NCBI RefSeq assembly: GCF_014654895.1
Contig: NZ_BNBE01000003.1
Span: forward strand, 1,020,501 to 1,084,500
Source: Streptomyces filamentosus
Lineage (GTDB): Bacteria; Actinomycetota; Actinomycetes; Streptomycetales; Streptomycetaceae
Reading direction: 5' to 3'
DNA length: 64,000 nt
The position numbers were made by a program, and so were the translations under genes. The notes beneath the pieces were generated by a model. That model was not told the origin of the DNA. It saw only the letters and a list, made by a program, of their open reading frames with translations, and did no database searches. Positions 45,473 through 53,764 of this stretch are shown here, in pieces (positions within the stretch are counted from its first letter, which is position 1; each line of letters opens with the position of its first letter).

Positions 45473-45955
45473 CTACCCCCTCGGGACCAGGACCCCGCTG
45501 ACCCGGACCGTCCGGTCGGCCCAGACGGGCCCCGCGGCCAGCCGCGTCCACTCGGCGTCCCGGCGCCCCGGCAGGGTGCGCCCCTGGTCGGCCCAGAGCG
45601 CGTACAGCGCCCGGTAGATCGGCGGGTCGGGATGCACCTGCACGGGGACCGGCGCGGGCAGCGGTGCCGGTGCCGGTACGGACGGGGGTGCGGCCACGGG
45701 GGCGGGCGCCGGTACGGGGCCCTGGGCGGCGGCCGGGGGCGGCACCGGCGCGACGACCGTGGGGGTGGGCGCGGCGGGTGCGGGAGCCTGGGCCTGCGCC
45801 GGGGCAGGGGCCTGCGCGGGGACCGGGGGCTGCGCGGGGGCGTCGCCGGGCGGGGCCGAAGCCTCCGGGATCCGATGAAGAACCGATTCTTCATCGCGCG
45901 AGTCGGCCTGCCGATGCCGACCGACTCCGCTGGGTGTGGAGTACAGCGTGGTCAT
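45473..45955 (-). CDS. Pro/Ala-rich protein with conserved C-terminal segment
   Basis: This 160-residue protein has a long low-complexity central region of Pro-Ala repeats (~35-105). The C-terminal ~55 residues look ordered: HPDPPIYRALYALWADQGRTLPGRRDAEWTRLAAGPVWADRTVRVSG. That tail could be a conserved domain of unknown function. The gene contains a 24-bp AT-richer palindrome at 45873-45896. It is convergent with the small membrane gene and starts 205 bp from the CrtC-like gene on the other strand. Confidence 0.6.
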   Translation of the reverse strand: MTTLYSTPSGVGRHRQADSRDEESVLHRIPEASAPPGDAPAQPPVPAQAPAPAQAQAPAPAAPTPTVVAPVPPPAAAQGPVPAPAPVAAPPSVPAPAPLPAPVPVQVHPDPPIYRALYALWADQGRTLPGRRDAEWTRLAAGPVWADRTVRVSGVLVPRG

Positions 45956-46116
45956 GACCGGACCAACGCGCTCCGGCCCGCCCGGGTCACCGCCGGACGG
46001 ATTCGAGCGACAGTTCGTCCTTTACCCGGTCCTTATGTGGGCCCCGCGCGCCTCTCCCGCGGTCCCGTCCGCGCCCCCGTCCGCCCGGCGCACGCCTCTG
46101 GCCCTCGCGCAGATGG

Positions 46117-46131
46117 CTGACGTACCGTCAG
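46117..46131 (+). promoter_or_regulatory. Inverted repeat before the CrtC-like operon (candidate operator)
   Basis: CTGACG-TAC-CGTCAG is a perfect palindrome, 29 bp before the GTG start at 46160. Palindromes of this TGACGnnnCGTCA type resemble TetR-family operators. No TetR gene is in the window. Confidence 0.4.
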
Positions 46132-46159
46132 ATCTTCTTCGACGACCAGGAGGTCAGCC

Positions 46160-47281
46160 GTGGACGACGACCGGCCCGTCGCGCTCGACGAATACCCCGT
46201 GCACCAGGCCCCGCTGTCGATGAAGCACCACGTCAGCGGCGACCGGAACGCCTACGACCGCTGCATCTTCCACGTCTTCGACCACGCGGGCCGCGCCCTG
46301 CTCATCGCCGGGCTCGGCGTCTACCCCAACACCGGCGTCATCGACGCGTACGCCACCCTGCGCACCGGCGACCGGCTGCACGCCGTCCGCGCCTCCGACG
46401 CACTCGGCGACGACCGGATGCGCCTGGAGGTCGGACCGCTGCGGATCACCGTCGACGAGCCGCTGAAGCGCTTCACCCTGAGCTGCGCCGCCGATCCGGC
46501 CGACCCCGACGGGCTCTCCTTCGACCTCGCCTGGACCGGCGACTTCCCGGCCGTCTGGGAGCCCCACCACCTCCAGCGCACCGGCGGCCGGCTCACCCTC
46601 GAAGGACGCCGCTTCGTCCAGGCCGGGCGGTGCGCCGGCACCGTCCGGGCGGGCGGCGAGCGCTTCGAGGTGACGGCGGGGGAGTGGACCGGGACCCGCG
46701 ACCGCAGCTGGGGCGTCCGCCCGATCCCCGGCGAGGAGCCGGGCCGGGCCGCCGAGTCCCGCCCCGAGGGCTTCCACTGGCTCTGGATCCCCATGCGCTT
46801 CGAGGACCGCTTCCTGATGGTCGTCGCCCAGGAGGACGCCGACGGCCACCGCACCCTCAACCAGGCCCTGCTGGTCCGCGACGGCCACCGGGACGTCCAG
46901 CTCGGCTGGCCCCGCACGGAGATCGCGTACCGCCCCGGCACCCGCCACCCCGAGAGCGCCGTGATCCACCTCGCCGAACCCACCGGCAAGCCCCTGGAGA
47001 TCGGCGTCGAGGTCCTCGCCTCCTCCCCGCTCGCGATCGGCGCCGGCTACCCGCCGGCCGGCGACTGGCAGCACGGCACCTGGCAGGGCCGCGGCTGGAC
47101 CGACCGCCGCGTCTACGACCTGTCCGACCCGGCCGCCCACCCGCTCGCCGCCCACGGCGTCACCGACCACTCCGCCCGCTTCACCCTCGACGGCCGCACC
47201 GGCCACGGCATCTTCGAGCACGGCTCCTTCGGCCGCCACGACCCCAGCGGCTTCACCGGCTTCGGCTCCACGGCCCCCTGA
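46160..47281 (+). CDS. CrtC/AttH-like lipocalin-fold protein of unknown function
   Basis: This 373-residue protein starts at a GTG with AGGAGGT 6 bp upstream. It has the two-lobed layout of CrtC/AttH-type proteins: N-terminal FHVFDHAGRALLIAGLGVYPN and TGVIDAYATL, and central TRDRSWGVRPIPGEEP, then FHWLWIPMRFEDRFLMVVAQEDADG. Relatives include carotenoid hydratases and uncharacterised proteins of lipid or terpenoid loci. There is no signal peptide. The next gene is an APH-fold kinase, so the two probably act on one lipophilic substrate. Function is inferred only at this level. Confidence 0.7.
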   Translation: MDDDRPVALDEYPVHQAPLSMKHHVSGDRNAYDRCIFHVFDHAGRALLIAGLGVYPNTGVIDAYATLRTGDRLHAVRASDALGDDRMRLEVGPLRITVDEPLKRFTLSCAADPADPDGLSFDLAWTGDFPAVWEPHHLQRTGGRLTLEGRRFVQAGRCAGTVRAGGERFEVTAGEWTGTRDRSWGVRPIPGEEPGRAAESRPEGFHWLWIPMRFEDRFLMVVAQEDADGHRTLNQALLVRDGHRDVQLGWPRTEIAYRPGTRHPESAVIHLAEPTGKPLEIGVEVLASSPLAIGAGYPPAGDWQHGTWQGRGWTDRRVYDLSDPAAHPLAAHGVTDHSARFTLDGRTGHGIFEHGSFGRHDPSGFTGFGSTAP

Positions 47282-47335
47282 GACCGGCGCGCCCCGTCCC
47301 GGAGGAGAACCGAGCCCAGGAAACAGGAGGCACCC

Positions 47336-48439
47336 ATGGCCACCGCGCCCCGCCCCCGCACCACCACCCGCGACCCCGGGGAACTGGCCGCCCGGCTCAC
47401 CGCCTGGCTGGACGGCCGGCTGCCCGGCGCCACGGTCTCCGGCCTCGCCGTCCCCGGCTCCAACGGCATGTCCAGCGAGACCCTGCTCTTCGACCTGGAG
47501 CACCCGGACGCCCCCGTGCGCGGCTGCGCCCTGCGGCTGGCCGCCGACCCCGCCGCGTACACCGTCTTCCCGGTCTACGACATGGCCCGCCAGCACCGCG
47601 TGATGGGGCTCGTCGCCGAGCACACCGACGTGCCCGTCCCCCGCGTGCTGTGGCTGGAGGAGGACCCCGGGCCGCTCGGCGCGCCCTTCTTCGTGATGGC
47701 CCGCGCCGAGGGCCGCGTCCCGCCGGACGTCATGCCCTACACGTACGAGGGGAACTGGCTGCACGCCGCCACCGACGCCCAACGGGACTTCCTGGAGGCG
47801 GAGTCGGTGGGGATCCTGGCGCGGCTCCACGACGGCTTCCCGGCGAAGGAGGCCGAGTTCCTGCTGCCCGGGGGCGCGGGCAGCCCGCTGCGCCGGCACG
47901 TCGACGCCCAACGCGCCTACTACGTTTGGGTGGTGGAGGGGCTCGCGCCCTCGCCGCTCATCGAGGCGGCCTTCGCCCGGCTGGAGGAGCTCTGGCCGGA
48001 CGACGAGGGTCCCGCGGTGCTCTGCTGGGGCGACGCCCGGATCGGGAACATCGTCTACGACGGCTTCGCCCCCGCCGCCGTCCTCGACTGGGAGATGGCG
48101 GCCTGCGCGCCCCGCGAGGTCGACCTCGGCTGGACCGTCTACCTGCACCGCTTCTTCCAGGACCTGACCGTGGGCTTCGGCCAGCCGGGGCTGCCCGGGT
48201 TCCTGCGCCGGGAGGCGGTCGAGCGGCGGTACGCCGAACTGACCGGGCACGTCCCGCGCGCGATGGACTTCCACACCCTGTACGCGGCGCTGCGGCACGC
48301 GATCGTCATGCTGAGGATCGCGTACCGCCAGGCGTACTTCGGCGAGGTCGAGGTCCCCGCGGACCCCGACCGGCTCATCCTGCACCACGCCGCCCTCGCG
48401 GCGATGGTGCGCGGGGACTACTGGACCGGCGAGGAATAG
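47336..48439 (+). CDS. APH-fold phosphotransferase (ACAD10/11-like)
   Basis: This 367-residue protein has the aminoglycoside-phosphotransferase kinase fold: LRLAADPAAYTVFPVYDMARQHRVM, an N-lobe FFVMARAEGRVPPDVMPY, and a catalytic loop LCWGDARIGNIVYDGFAPAAVLDWEMA (~225-250). The catalytic motif is WGDxxxxN rather than HGDxxxxN, as I recall for the ACAD10/11-related branch found in lipid loci. That branch includes kinases acting on hydroxyacyl groups in animals. Here the substrate is unknown. It is 54 bp downstream of the CrtC-like gene. Confidence 0.85.
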   Translation: MATAPRPRTTTRDPGELAARLTAWLDGRLPGATVSGLAVPGSNGMSSETLLFDLEHPDAPVRGCALRLAADPAAYTVFPVYDMARQHRVMGLVAEHTDVPVPRVLWLEEDPGPLGAPFFVMARAEGRVPPDVMPYTYEGNWLHAATDAQRDFLEAESVGILARLHDGFPAKEAEFLLPGGAGSPLRRHVDAQRAYYVWVVEGLAPSPLIEAAFARLEELWPDDEGPAVLCWGDARIGNIVYDGFAPAAVLDWEMAACAPREVDLGWTVYLHRFFQDLTVGFGQPGLPGFLRREAVERRYAELTGHVPRAMDFHTLYAALRHAIVMLRIAYRQAYFGEVEVPADPDRLILHHAALAAMVRGDYWTGEE

Positions 48440-48445
48440 CCCGGC

Positions 48446-48814
48446 TCAGGCCGCGCGGCGCAGCTGCGCCGCGCGGATCGGGCGCGAGCCCGGACCGCCG
48501 ATGTGTGAGAAGGGCTGCGTCCGCCAGTCGAGGCCCTGGGGGAGCGTCAGCAGGAGCGCGGTGTCCTGCTCCTGCACCTCCGCGCCCTCGTCGGCGGAGC
48601 CCGCCTCACCGGCGGACCGGCCGGTGCCGGCACAGACCGTCAGGGTGAAGGGGTTCCACGGAGACGGGCACAGCGCGTGCTCCGGCAGCTCCTCCTCGTC
48701 CGCGAGGAGCGCGATCGGCTGCTCGCACTCCGGGCAGACCACCCGGTACATCTCGAAGGTGTCGTACGCGTCGAACTCCTCGGACGGTTCGACGGAATCA
48801 ACGGGCTCCTGCAT
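48446..48814 (-). CDS. Conserved small protein with CxxC motif
   Basis: This 122-residue acidic protein starts MQEPVDSVEPSEEFDAYDTFEMY and has YRVVCPECEQPIALLADEEELPEHALCP (~23-50), where CPEC plus the later Cys could bind zinc. The C-terminal half is less ordered. The ATG has GGGAG upstream. It is convergent with the kinase (6 bp apart) and divergent from the Lrp gene. No function is known. Confidence 0.75.
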   Translation of the reverse strand: MQEPVDSVEPSEEFDAYDTFEMYRVVCPECEQPIALLADEEELPEHALCPSPWNPFTLTVCAGTGRSAGEAGSADEGAEVQEQDTALLLTLPQGLDWRTQPFSHIGGPGSRPIRAAQLRRAA

Positions 48815-49038
48815 GGAGAACTCCCCCTAGGACAGGTCGGCCGATGCGGTGCGGCCGGAACCACAGCAAGCCCTTCCCATGCGGGACTCCGCATAATCGT
48901 GAGCCGCCCCCCGATGCCCGACGCAAACCTGTGGCGTTCGTCACATGCCTGTCGCAGGTGCCTCGTGACCGCCCATAGCGGCCCATACGGCACGCACCCG
49001 GCTGGGCCCGGGACCCTTCGGCGCAATAGGGTCTGCGC

Positions 49039-49479
49039 ATGGAGGAGCTGGATCGTCAGATCGTCGAATTGCTCGTCAAGGACGGGCGCATGAGCTACAC
49101 CGACCTGGGCAAGGCCACCGGCCTGTCCACGTCGGCCGTGCATCAGCGCGTCCGCCGGCTGGAGCAGCGCGGTGTCATCCGCGGCTATGCCGCCGTCGTC
49201 GACCCGGAGGCGGTGGGCCTCCCGCTGACCGCCTTCATCTCGGTCAAACCCTTCGACCCCAGTGCCCCCGACGACACGCCGGACCGGCTCGCCGACATCC
49301 CCGAGATCGAGGCCTGCCACAGCGTCGCGGGCGAGGAGAACTACATCCTCAAGGTCCGCGTCGCCACCCCCCTGGAGCTGGAGCACCTGCTCGGCCGCAT
49401 CCGCTCCCAGGCCCACGTCGCCAGCCGCACCACCGTCGTCCTGTCCACCCCGTACGAAGCCAGGCCGCCGCGCATTTAG
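49039..49479 (+). CDS. Lrp/AsnC-family regulator
   Basis: This 146-residue regulator has the usual helix-turn-helix (LDRQIVELLVKDGRMSY, TDLGKATGLSTSAVHQRVRRLEQ) and a C-terminal RAM domain (VIRGYAAVVDPEAVGLPL, CHSVAGEENYILKVRVAT). It starts 225 bp from the divergent CxxC gene and ends 10 bp before the amidohydrolase gene, which it may control. It is distinct from the Lrp protein at 20730. Confidence 0.9.
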   Translation: MEELDRQIVELLVKDGRMSYTDLGKATGLSTSAVHQRVRRLEQRGVIRGYAAVVDPEAVGLPLTAFISVKPFDPSAPDDTPDRLADIPEIEACHSVAGEENYILKVRVATPLELEHLLGRIRSQAHVASRTTVVLSTPYEARPPRI

Positions 49480-49489
49480 CCTGGTGGGC

Positions 49490-51115
49490 ATGAGTGAAAG
49501 CCTGAACCCCGGCGAACACCGCACCGTGCTCCTGCGGGGCGGAGAAGTCCACAGTCCCGCCGACCCCTTCGCCACCGCCATGGTGGTGGAGCGCGGTCAC
49601 ATCGCCTGGGTCGGCGAGGAGGGGGCGGCCGACGCCTTCGCCGCGGGCGTGGACGAGGTGATCGACCTGGAGGGCGCGCTCGTCACCCCGGCCTTCGTGG
49701 ACGCCCACGTCCACACCACGGCCACCGGCTTCGCGCTCACCGGCCTCGACCTCTCCGCCGCCGCCTCGCTCGCCGAGGCGGCGGAGCTGATCCGCGCCCA
49801 CGCCGCCGCCCGCCCCGGGGACCGCATCCTCATCGGGCACGGCTGGGACGCCTCCCGCTGGCCCGAGCGCCGCGCCCCGCGCCGCGACGAGCTCGACGGC
49901 CTGACGGGCGGCCGCCCGCTCTACCTCACCCGGATCGACGTCCACTCCGCCGTCGTCACCACCGCCCTGCTCGACCTCGTCCCGGGCGTCCGGGACCTCG
50001 ACGGCTTCCGCGACGGCGAGCCGCTCACCGGCGACGCCCACCACGCGGTCCGCGCCGCCGCCTTCGCCGCCGTCTCCCCGGAGCAGCGCACCGGCGCCCA
50101 GCGCGCCGCCCGCGCGCACGCCGCCTCCCTCGGCATCGGCACCCTGCACGAGTGCGGCGGCCCGCAGATCTCCTCCGAGGACGACTTCACCGGCCTGCTG
50201 GACCTCGCCCGCAGCGAGCCCGGCCCCCGGATCGTCGGCTACTGGGCCGACCTGGACGTCGAGCGGGCCCGCGCGCTCGGCGCCCTCGGCGCGGCCGGCG
50301 ACCTCTTCGCCGACGGCTCGCTGGGCTCGCACACCGCCTGCCTCCACGAGCCGTACGCGGACTCCGCGGGCCTCACGGGCTCCGCCCACCTGGACGCGGA
50401 CACCGTCGCCGCCCACGTCGTGGCCTGCACCGAGGCGGGCCTCCAGGCCGGCTTCCACGCCATCGGCGACGCCGCCGTCACCGCCGTCACGGACGGCGTG
50501 CGGGCCGCCGCCGAGAAGCTCGGCCTCGCCCGGATCCGGGCCGCCCGGCACCGCGTGGAGCACGCCGAGATGCTCACCCCCGAGACGATCGCCGCCTTCG
50601 CCGAGTTCGGCCTCACCGCCTCCGTCCAGCCCGCCTTCGACGCCCTGTGGGGTGGCGAGGAGGGCATGTACGCCGAACGCCTCGGCGCGGAGCGGGCCAG
50701 GACCCTCAACCCCTACGCGGCCCTGCTGCGGGCCGGCGTGCCGCTCGCCTTCGGCTCCGACAGCCCGGTCACCCCGCTCGACCCGTGGGGGACCGTCCGG
50801 GCCGCCGCCTTCCACCGCACCCCCGAGCACCGCGTCTCGGTCCGGGCCGCCTTCACCGCCCACACCCGCGGCGGCTGGCGCGCGACCGGCCGGGACGACG
50901 CCGGCACGCTCGTGCCCGGCGCCCCCGCCGACTACGCGGTCTGGCGCACCGGCGACCTGGTGGTCCAGGCGCCCGACGACCGGGTGGCCCGTTGGTCCAC
51001 CGACCCGCGCTCCGGAACGCCCGGCCTGCCCGATCTGTCCCCCGGCGCCGACCTTCCCGTCTGCCTGCGGACCGTGGTGCACGGACAGACGGTTTTCGTA
51101 CGTCCGAACGAGTGA
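49490..51115 (+). CDS. YtcJ-like amidohydrolase
   Basis: This 541-residue metal-dependent hydrolase carries metal-ligand motifs in order: FVDAHVHTTATGF (HxH, ~68-80), GFHAIGDAAV (His, ~320), RHRVEHAEML (His) and FGSDSPVTPLDPWG (Asp, ~420). The YtcJ-like family includes enzymes acting on cyclic amides and aryl compounds; the substrate here is unknown. ATG 49490 starts 10 bp after the Lrp gene. The longer frame from 49262 lies inside that gene. It is cytoplasmic. Confidence 0.88.
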   Translation: MSESLNPGEHRTVLLRGGEVHSPADPFATAMVVERGHIAWVGEEGAADAFAAGVDEVIDLEGALVTPAFVDAHVHTTATGFALTGLDLSAAASLAEAAELIRAHAAARPGDRILIGHGWDASRWPERRAPRRDELDGLTGGRPLYLTRIDVHSAVVTTALLDLVPGVRDLDGFRDGEPLTGDAHHAVRAAAFAAVSPEQRTGAQRAARAHAASLGIGTLHECGGPQISSEDDFTGLLDLARSEPGPRIVGYWADLDVERARALGALGAAGDLFADGSLGSHTACLHEPYADSAGLTGSAHLDADTVAAHVVACTEAGLQAGFHAIGDAAVTAVTDGVRAAAEKLGLARIRAARHRVEHAEMLTPETIAAFAEFGLTASVQPAFDALWGGEEGMYAERLGAERARTLNPYAALLRAGVPLAFGSDSPVTPLDPWGTVRAAAFHRTPEHRVSVRAAFTAHTRGGWRATGRDDAGTLVPGAPADYAVWRTGDLVVQAPDDRVARWSTDPRSGTPGLPDLSPGADLPVCLRTVVHGQTVFVRPNE

Positions 51116-51558
51116 TGTCGGGTTGACGGCCACCCGGACGTACGCACCGGAGGGTTCTCCCCGACCTGCGGATCCTCCGGCCCGGCCTGCGGTTTCTCCC
51201 GAACCCCGCAGGTCAAGCGGGTATTGACAGGCGACCGCCATGGGCGGGTAGGTTCTCCGCGTCCACCACAGGACGTCCGACCGGACCACGCCCCCTCGCC
51301 CGCGCCGACCGCCGCCCGCGCCTCGGCCGCGAGGGAAGGTTTCGCCGGCGGAAGGTGCGACCCGGGTGGGGCCCGGACGTTCAGTAGACAACGGCCTTCG
51401 GCCGATCCGCAGCCAGCGGGTCCCGGGTCGGACCGAAGGACGTCGGGCCCCGCACCGCACCCGCCCCCGCGTCGCGCGTCTCACACCACCCGCAGGACCG
51501 GACCACACCGGAGACCTCGCTAAGGTGGGGGCCTGTGTCTGTATCCGAAGGGGCAGTA
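51116..51558 (+). promoter_or_regulatory. 443-bp intergenic region before ppm1 with a candidate promoter
   Basis: TTGACA (51224-51229), 19 bp, TAGGTT (51249-51254) is a candidate promoter with a perfect -35 box but a long spacer. It leaves a leader of about 300 nt. Earlier, GACCTGCGG (51163-51171) and CCGCAGGTC (51206-51214) form an inverted repeat, with GGCCTGCGG between them at 51185. CGTACGTCC/GGACGTACG (51097-51144) flanks the amidohydrolase stop. No convincing ORF was seen. Confidence 0.4.
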
Positions 51559-52335
51559 GTGAACGACGGTGGCGTGAGGCGTTACGGCCCGCTCGGCAAG
51601 GCTTTGGTGATCATTCCGACCTACAACGAGGCGGACAACATCAGGCCGATCGTCTCGCGCGTGCGGGAGGCCGTGCCGGAGGCGCACGTGCTCGTCGCCG
51701 ACGACAACAGCCCCGACGGCACGGGCAAGTTCGCCGACGAGCTCGCGGCCGACGACGACCACGTCCACGTCCTGCACCGCAAGGGCAAGGAAGGACTGGG
51801 CGCCGCCTACCTCGCCGGCTTCCGCTGGGGCATCGACCACGGCTTCGACGTCCTCGTCGAGATGGACGCCGACGGCTCCCACCAGCCCGAGGAGCTGCCC
51901 CGGCTGCTCACCGCGCTGAAGGGCGCCGACCTGGTCCTCGGCTCCCGCTGGGTGCCGGGCGGCCGGATCGTGAACTGGCCGAAGTCCCGCGAGTTCATCT
52001 CCCGCGGCGGCAGCCTGTACTCCCGCGTCATGCTCGACGTCCCCATCCGCGACGTCACCGGCGGCTACCGGGCCTTCCGCAAGGAGACCCTGGAGGGCCT
52101 GGGCCTGGAGAACGTCGCCTCCGCGGGCTACTGCTTCCAGGTCGACCTGGCCCGCCGGGCCGTCGCCGCCGGCTTCCACGTCGTGGAGGTCCCCATCACC
52201 TTCGTCGAGCGCGAGATCGGCGACTCCAAGATGAGCCGCAACATCGTGGTCGAGGCCCTGTGGCGGGTCACCGGCTGGGGCCTCACCGCCCGGGCCGAGA
52301 AGGTCTCGAAGCTCCTCGGCCGCAAGAACGGCTGA
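51559..52335 (+). CDS. ppm1: Polyprenol-phosphate mannosyltransferase (Ppm1)
   Basis: This 258-residue GT2 enzyme transfers mannose from GDP-mannose to polyprenyl phosphate. The product feeds lipoglycan and protein O-mannosylation. Signatures are LVIIPTYNEADNI, ADDNSPDGTG, HRKGKEGLGAAYLAGF, EMDADGSHQPEELP (metal-binding DxD) and the C-terminal SGYR-like block TGGYRAFRKETL. GTG 51559 was chosen because GAAGGGG lies 6 bp upstream; a GTG at 51535 would add eight residues. It appears to lack the Lnt domain fused in mycobacterial Ppm1. The S. coelicolor orthologue is needed for phage phiC31 adsorption. Confidence 0.92.
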   Translation: MNDGGVRRYGPLGKALVIIPTYNEADNIRPIVSRVREAVPEAHVLVADDNSPDGTGKFADELAADDDHVHVLHRKGKEGLGAAYLAGFRWGIDHGFDVLVEMDADGSHQPEELPRLLTALKGADLVLGSRWVPGGRIVNWPKSREFISRGGSLYSRVMLDVPIRDVTGGYRAFRKETLEGLGLENVASAGYCFQVDLARRAVAAGFHVVEVPITFVEREIGDSKMSRNIVVEALWRVTGWGLTARAEKVSKLLGRKNG

Positions 52336-52429
52336 CCCCCGGCACCCAGGGCCCGGACCGCTCCGCGCGTTCCGGGCCCTGATCTTCTCCTTACGGCGTT
52401 CCCACGGCGCGCCAGGCACACTGGACGGC

Positions 52430-53026
52430 ATGACCACCGGCGCACCGCCCCCTCACGCACCCAAGCGCTCCCGTGCGCGCACCTTCCTCCCGCTGGGCGT
52501 CGCCGCCTGGCTGGTCCTGGAGATCTGGCTGCTCACCGTCGTGGCGAACGCGGCGGGCGGCCTGACCGTGCTGCTGCTCCTCGTCGGCGGCGCCGTCCTC
52601 GGCGCGACCGTCGTCAAGCGGGCCGGCCGGCGGGCCTTCGCCAACCTGACCGACACCTTCCAGCAGGCCCAGGCCGCCGCGCGGAGCGGTACGGCTCCGG
52701 ACCCGGCCGACCGGAAGGGCGCCGGCGACCGCAACGGCTTCCTGATGCTCGGAGGCCTGCTCCTGATGATCCCCGGTCTGATCTCCGACGCCGCCGGCCT
52801 GCTGCTCCTGGTGCCCCAGGTCCGCGCCGCCCTCGGGCGCGCCGCGGAGCGGGCCGTCGAGCGCCGGATGGCCGCCGCGCCCCCCGGAAGCCTCCAGGAC
52901 GCCTTCCAGCAGGCCCGCATCCACCGCCCGGACGGGAAGGTGGTCCAGGGCGAGGTCGTCCGCGACGACGCCCCCCAGGGCCCGTACGGCCCCGCCGGCG
53001 GGCAGCACCCGCCCCTGATGCCCTGA
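52430..53026 (+). CDS. fxsA: FxsA-family membrane protein
   Basis: This 198-residue protein has the FxsA core: PLGVAAWLVLEIWLLTVVANAAGGLTVLLLLVGGAVLG at the N-terminus and GFLMLGGLLLMIPGLISDAAGLLLLVPQVRAAL (~103-135). This gives about four membrane helices, with a charged C-terminal tail. E. coli FxsA relieves phage exclusion by F plasmid; the function here is unknown. It follows ppm1 by 94 bp and is convergent with rbpA. A 22-bp hairpin separates the two. Confidence 0.9.
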   Translation: MTTGAPPPHAPKRSRARTFLPLGVAAWLVLEIWLLTVVANAAGGLTVLLLLVGGAVLGATVVKRAGRRAFANLTDTFQQAQAAARSGTAPDPADRKGAGDRNGFLMLGGLLLMIPGLISDAAGLLLLVPQVRAALGRAAERAVERRMAAAPPGSLQDAFQQARIHRPDGKVVQGEVVRDDAPQGPYGPAGGQHPPLMP

Positions 53027-53064
53027 CCCGGCCGCGCCCGGGACCCGGAAAGGGTCCCGGGAAC

Positions 53065-53111
53065 ACGCCGAGGGGCCCGGTACACGGATCGTGTACCGGG
53101 CCCCTCGGCGT
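53065..53111. terminator. 22-bp perfect inverted repeat with a 3-nt loop (bidirectional)
   Basis: The arms 53065-53086 and 53090-53111 are perfectly complementary around GAT, a 22-bp stem. It lies between the convergent fxsA and rbpA stops (39 and 20 bp away). It is one of the longest perfect hairpins in the window. Confidence 0.75.
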
Positions 53112-53130
53112 CGCTGCGCCGCGCGGTCCG

Positions 53131-53505
53131 TCAGGCGGACTTGCGGCTGTCGCGCGGATGCACCGCGATGTTCATGGCGCCGGAACGCAGGACGGCCAGC
53201 CTCTCGGCGAGGACCTCCTCCAGCTCCTCACGGGTGCGCCGCTCCATGAGCATGTCCCAGTGCGTACGCGCAGGCTTGCCCTTCTTCTCCTCGGGTCCGT
53301 CGCCGTCCACCAGAAGCGCCTGGCTTCCGCAGACCTTGCATTCCCACTCCGGCGGAATCTCCGCCTCCACCGAGAAGGGCATCTCAAAACGATGGCCCTT
53401 CTCGCATGCGTACTCCACGGCCTGGCGCGGGGCCAGATCGATGCCGCGGTCGGTCTCGTAGCTGGTCACCACGAGGCGCGTGCCGCGAAGAGCTCGCTCA
53501 CTCAT
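53131..53505 (-). CDS. rbpA: RNA polymerase-binding protein RbpA
   Basis: This 124-residue actinobacterial transcription factor binds RNA polymerase and sigma HrdB, stabilising open complexes. It has the N-terminal tail MSERALRGTRLVVTSYETDRGIDLAPRQ, a core with cysteines YACEKGHRFEMPFSVEAEIPPEWECKVCGS (~33-62), and a basic linker and sigma-interaction helix (KKGKPARTHWDMLMERRTREELEEVL). The ATG is preceded by GGGAGG. Two promoters are visible upstream, one SigR-type. Confidence 0.97.
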   Translation of the reverse strand: MSERALRGTRLVVTSYETDRGIDLAPRQAVEYACEKGHRFEMPFSVEAEIPPEWECKVCGSQALLVDGDGPEEKKGKPARTHWDMLMERRTREELEEVLAERLAVLRSGAMNIAVHPRDSRKSA

Positions 53506-53566
53506 GAATCGTGCCTCCCGGGCTTGTCGCCCACAGGACAGGTGTCGCTGTCGTCGTCATCCGGTC

Positions 53567-53593
53567 AACGTCCGGTCGGCGATAAAGATTCCC
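53567..53593 (-). promoter_or_regulatory. SigR-type promoter of rbpA
   Basis: On the minus strand GGGAAT (53593-53588), 18 bp, GTT (53569-53567) is a perfect match to the SigR consensus GGAAT-N18-GTT, as known for S. coelicolor rbpA. It lies about 65 bp before the start codon. This implies induction by disulfide stress. Confidence 0.8.
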
Positions 53594-53734
53594 GTTCCCG
53601 GTCATGCGTCGCCCGTCGTGCCGCCCCTTGTTGTACCCACCGGTGCCCGTTTTGTCACATCTGGAGAGAGATATGACGTAACGTCTTCACCAAAGCAGCA
53701 CGCAGTAACGGTCCGCCTGGCAGGCCAAACGCGT

Positions 53735-53764
53735 ACACTACCGGCCTTTCACTTCCGCGTCTAA
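53735..53764 (-). promoter_or_regulatory. Candidate second (housekeeping) promoter of rbpA
   Basis: On the minus strand TTAGAC (53764-53759), 18 bp, TAGTGT (53740-53735). The -35 hexamer overlaps the stop codon of the upstream MFS gene. A GACGT-A-ACGTC palindrome lies downstream at 53675-53685. Confidence 0.35.

Noticed and set aside
51224..51523. 99-codon ORF before ppm1
   Set aside because: The translation is Arg/Pro-rich and has no ribosome-binding site; it lies in a leader following a candidate promoter.
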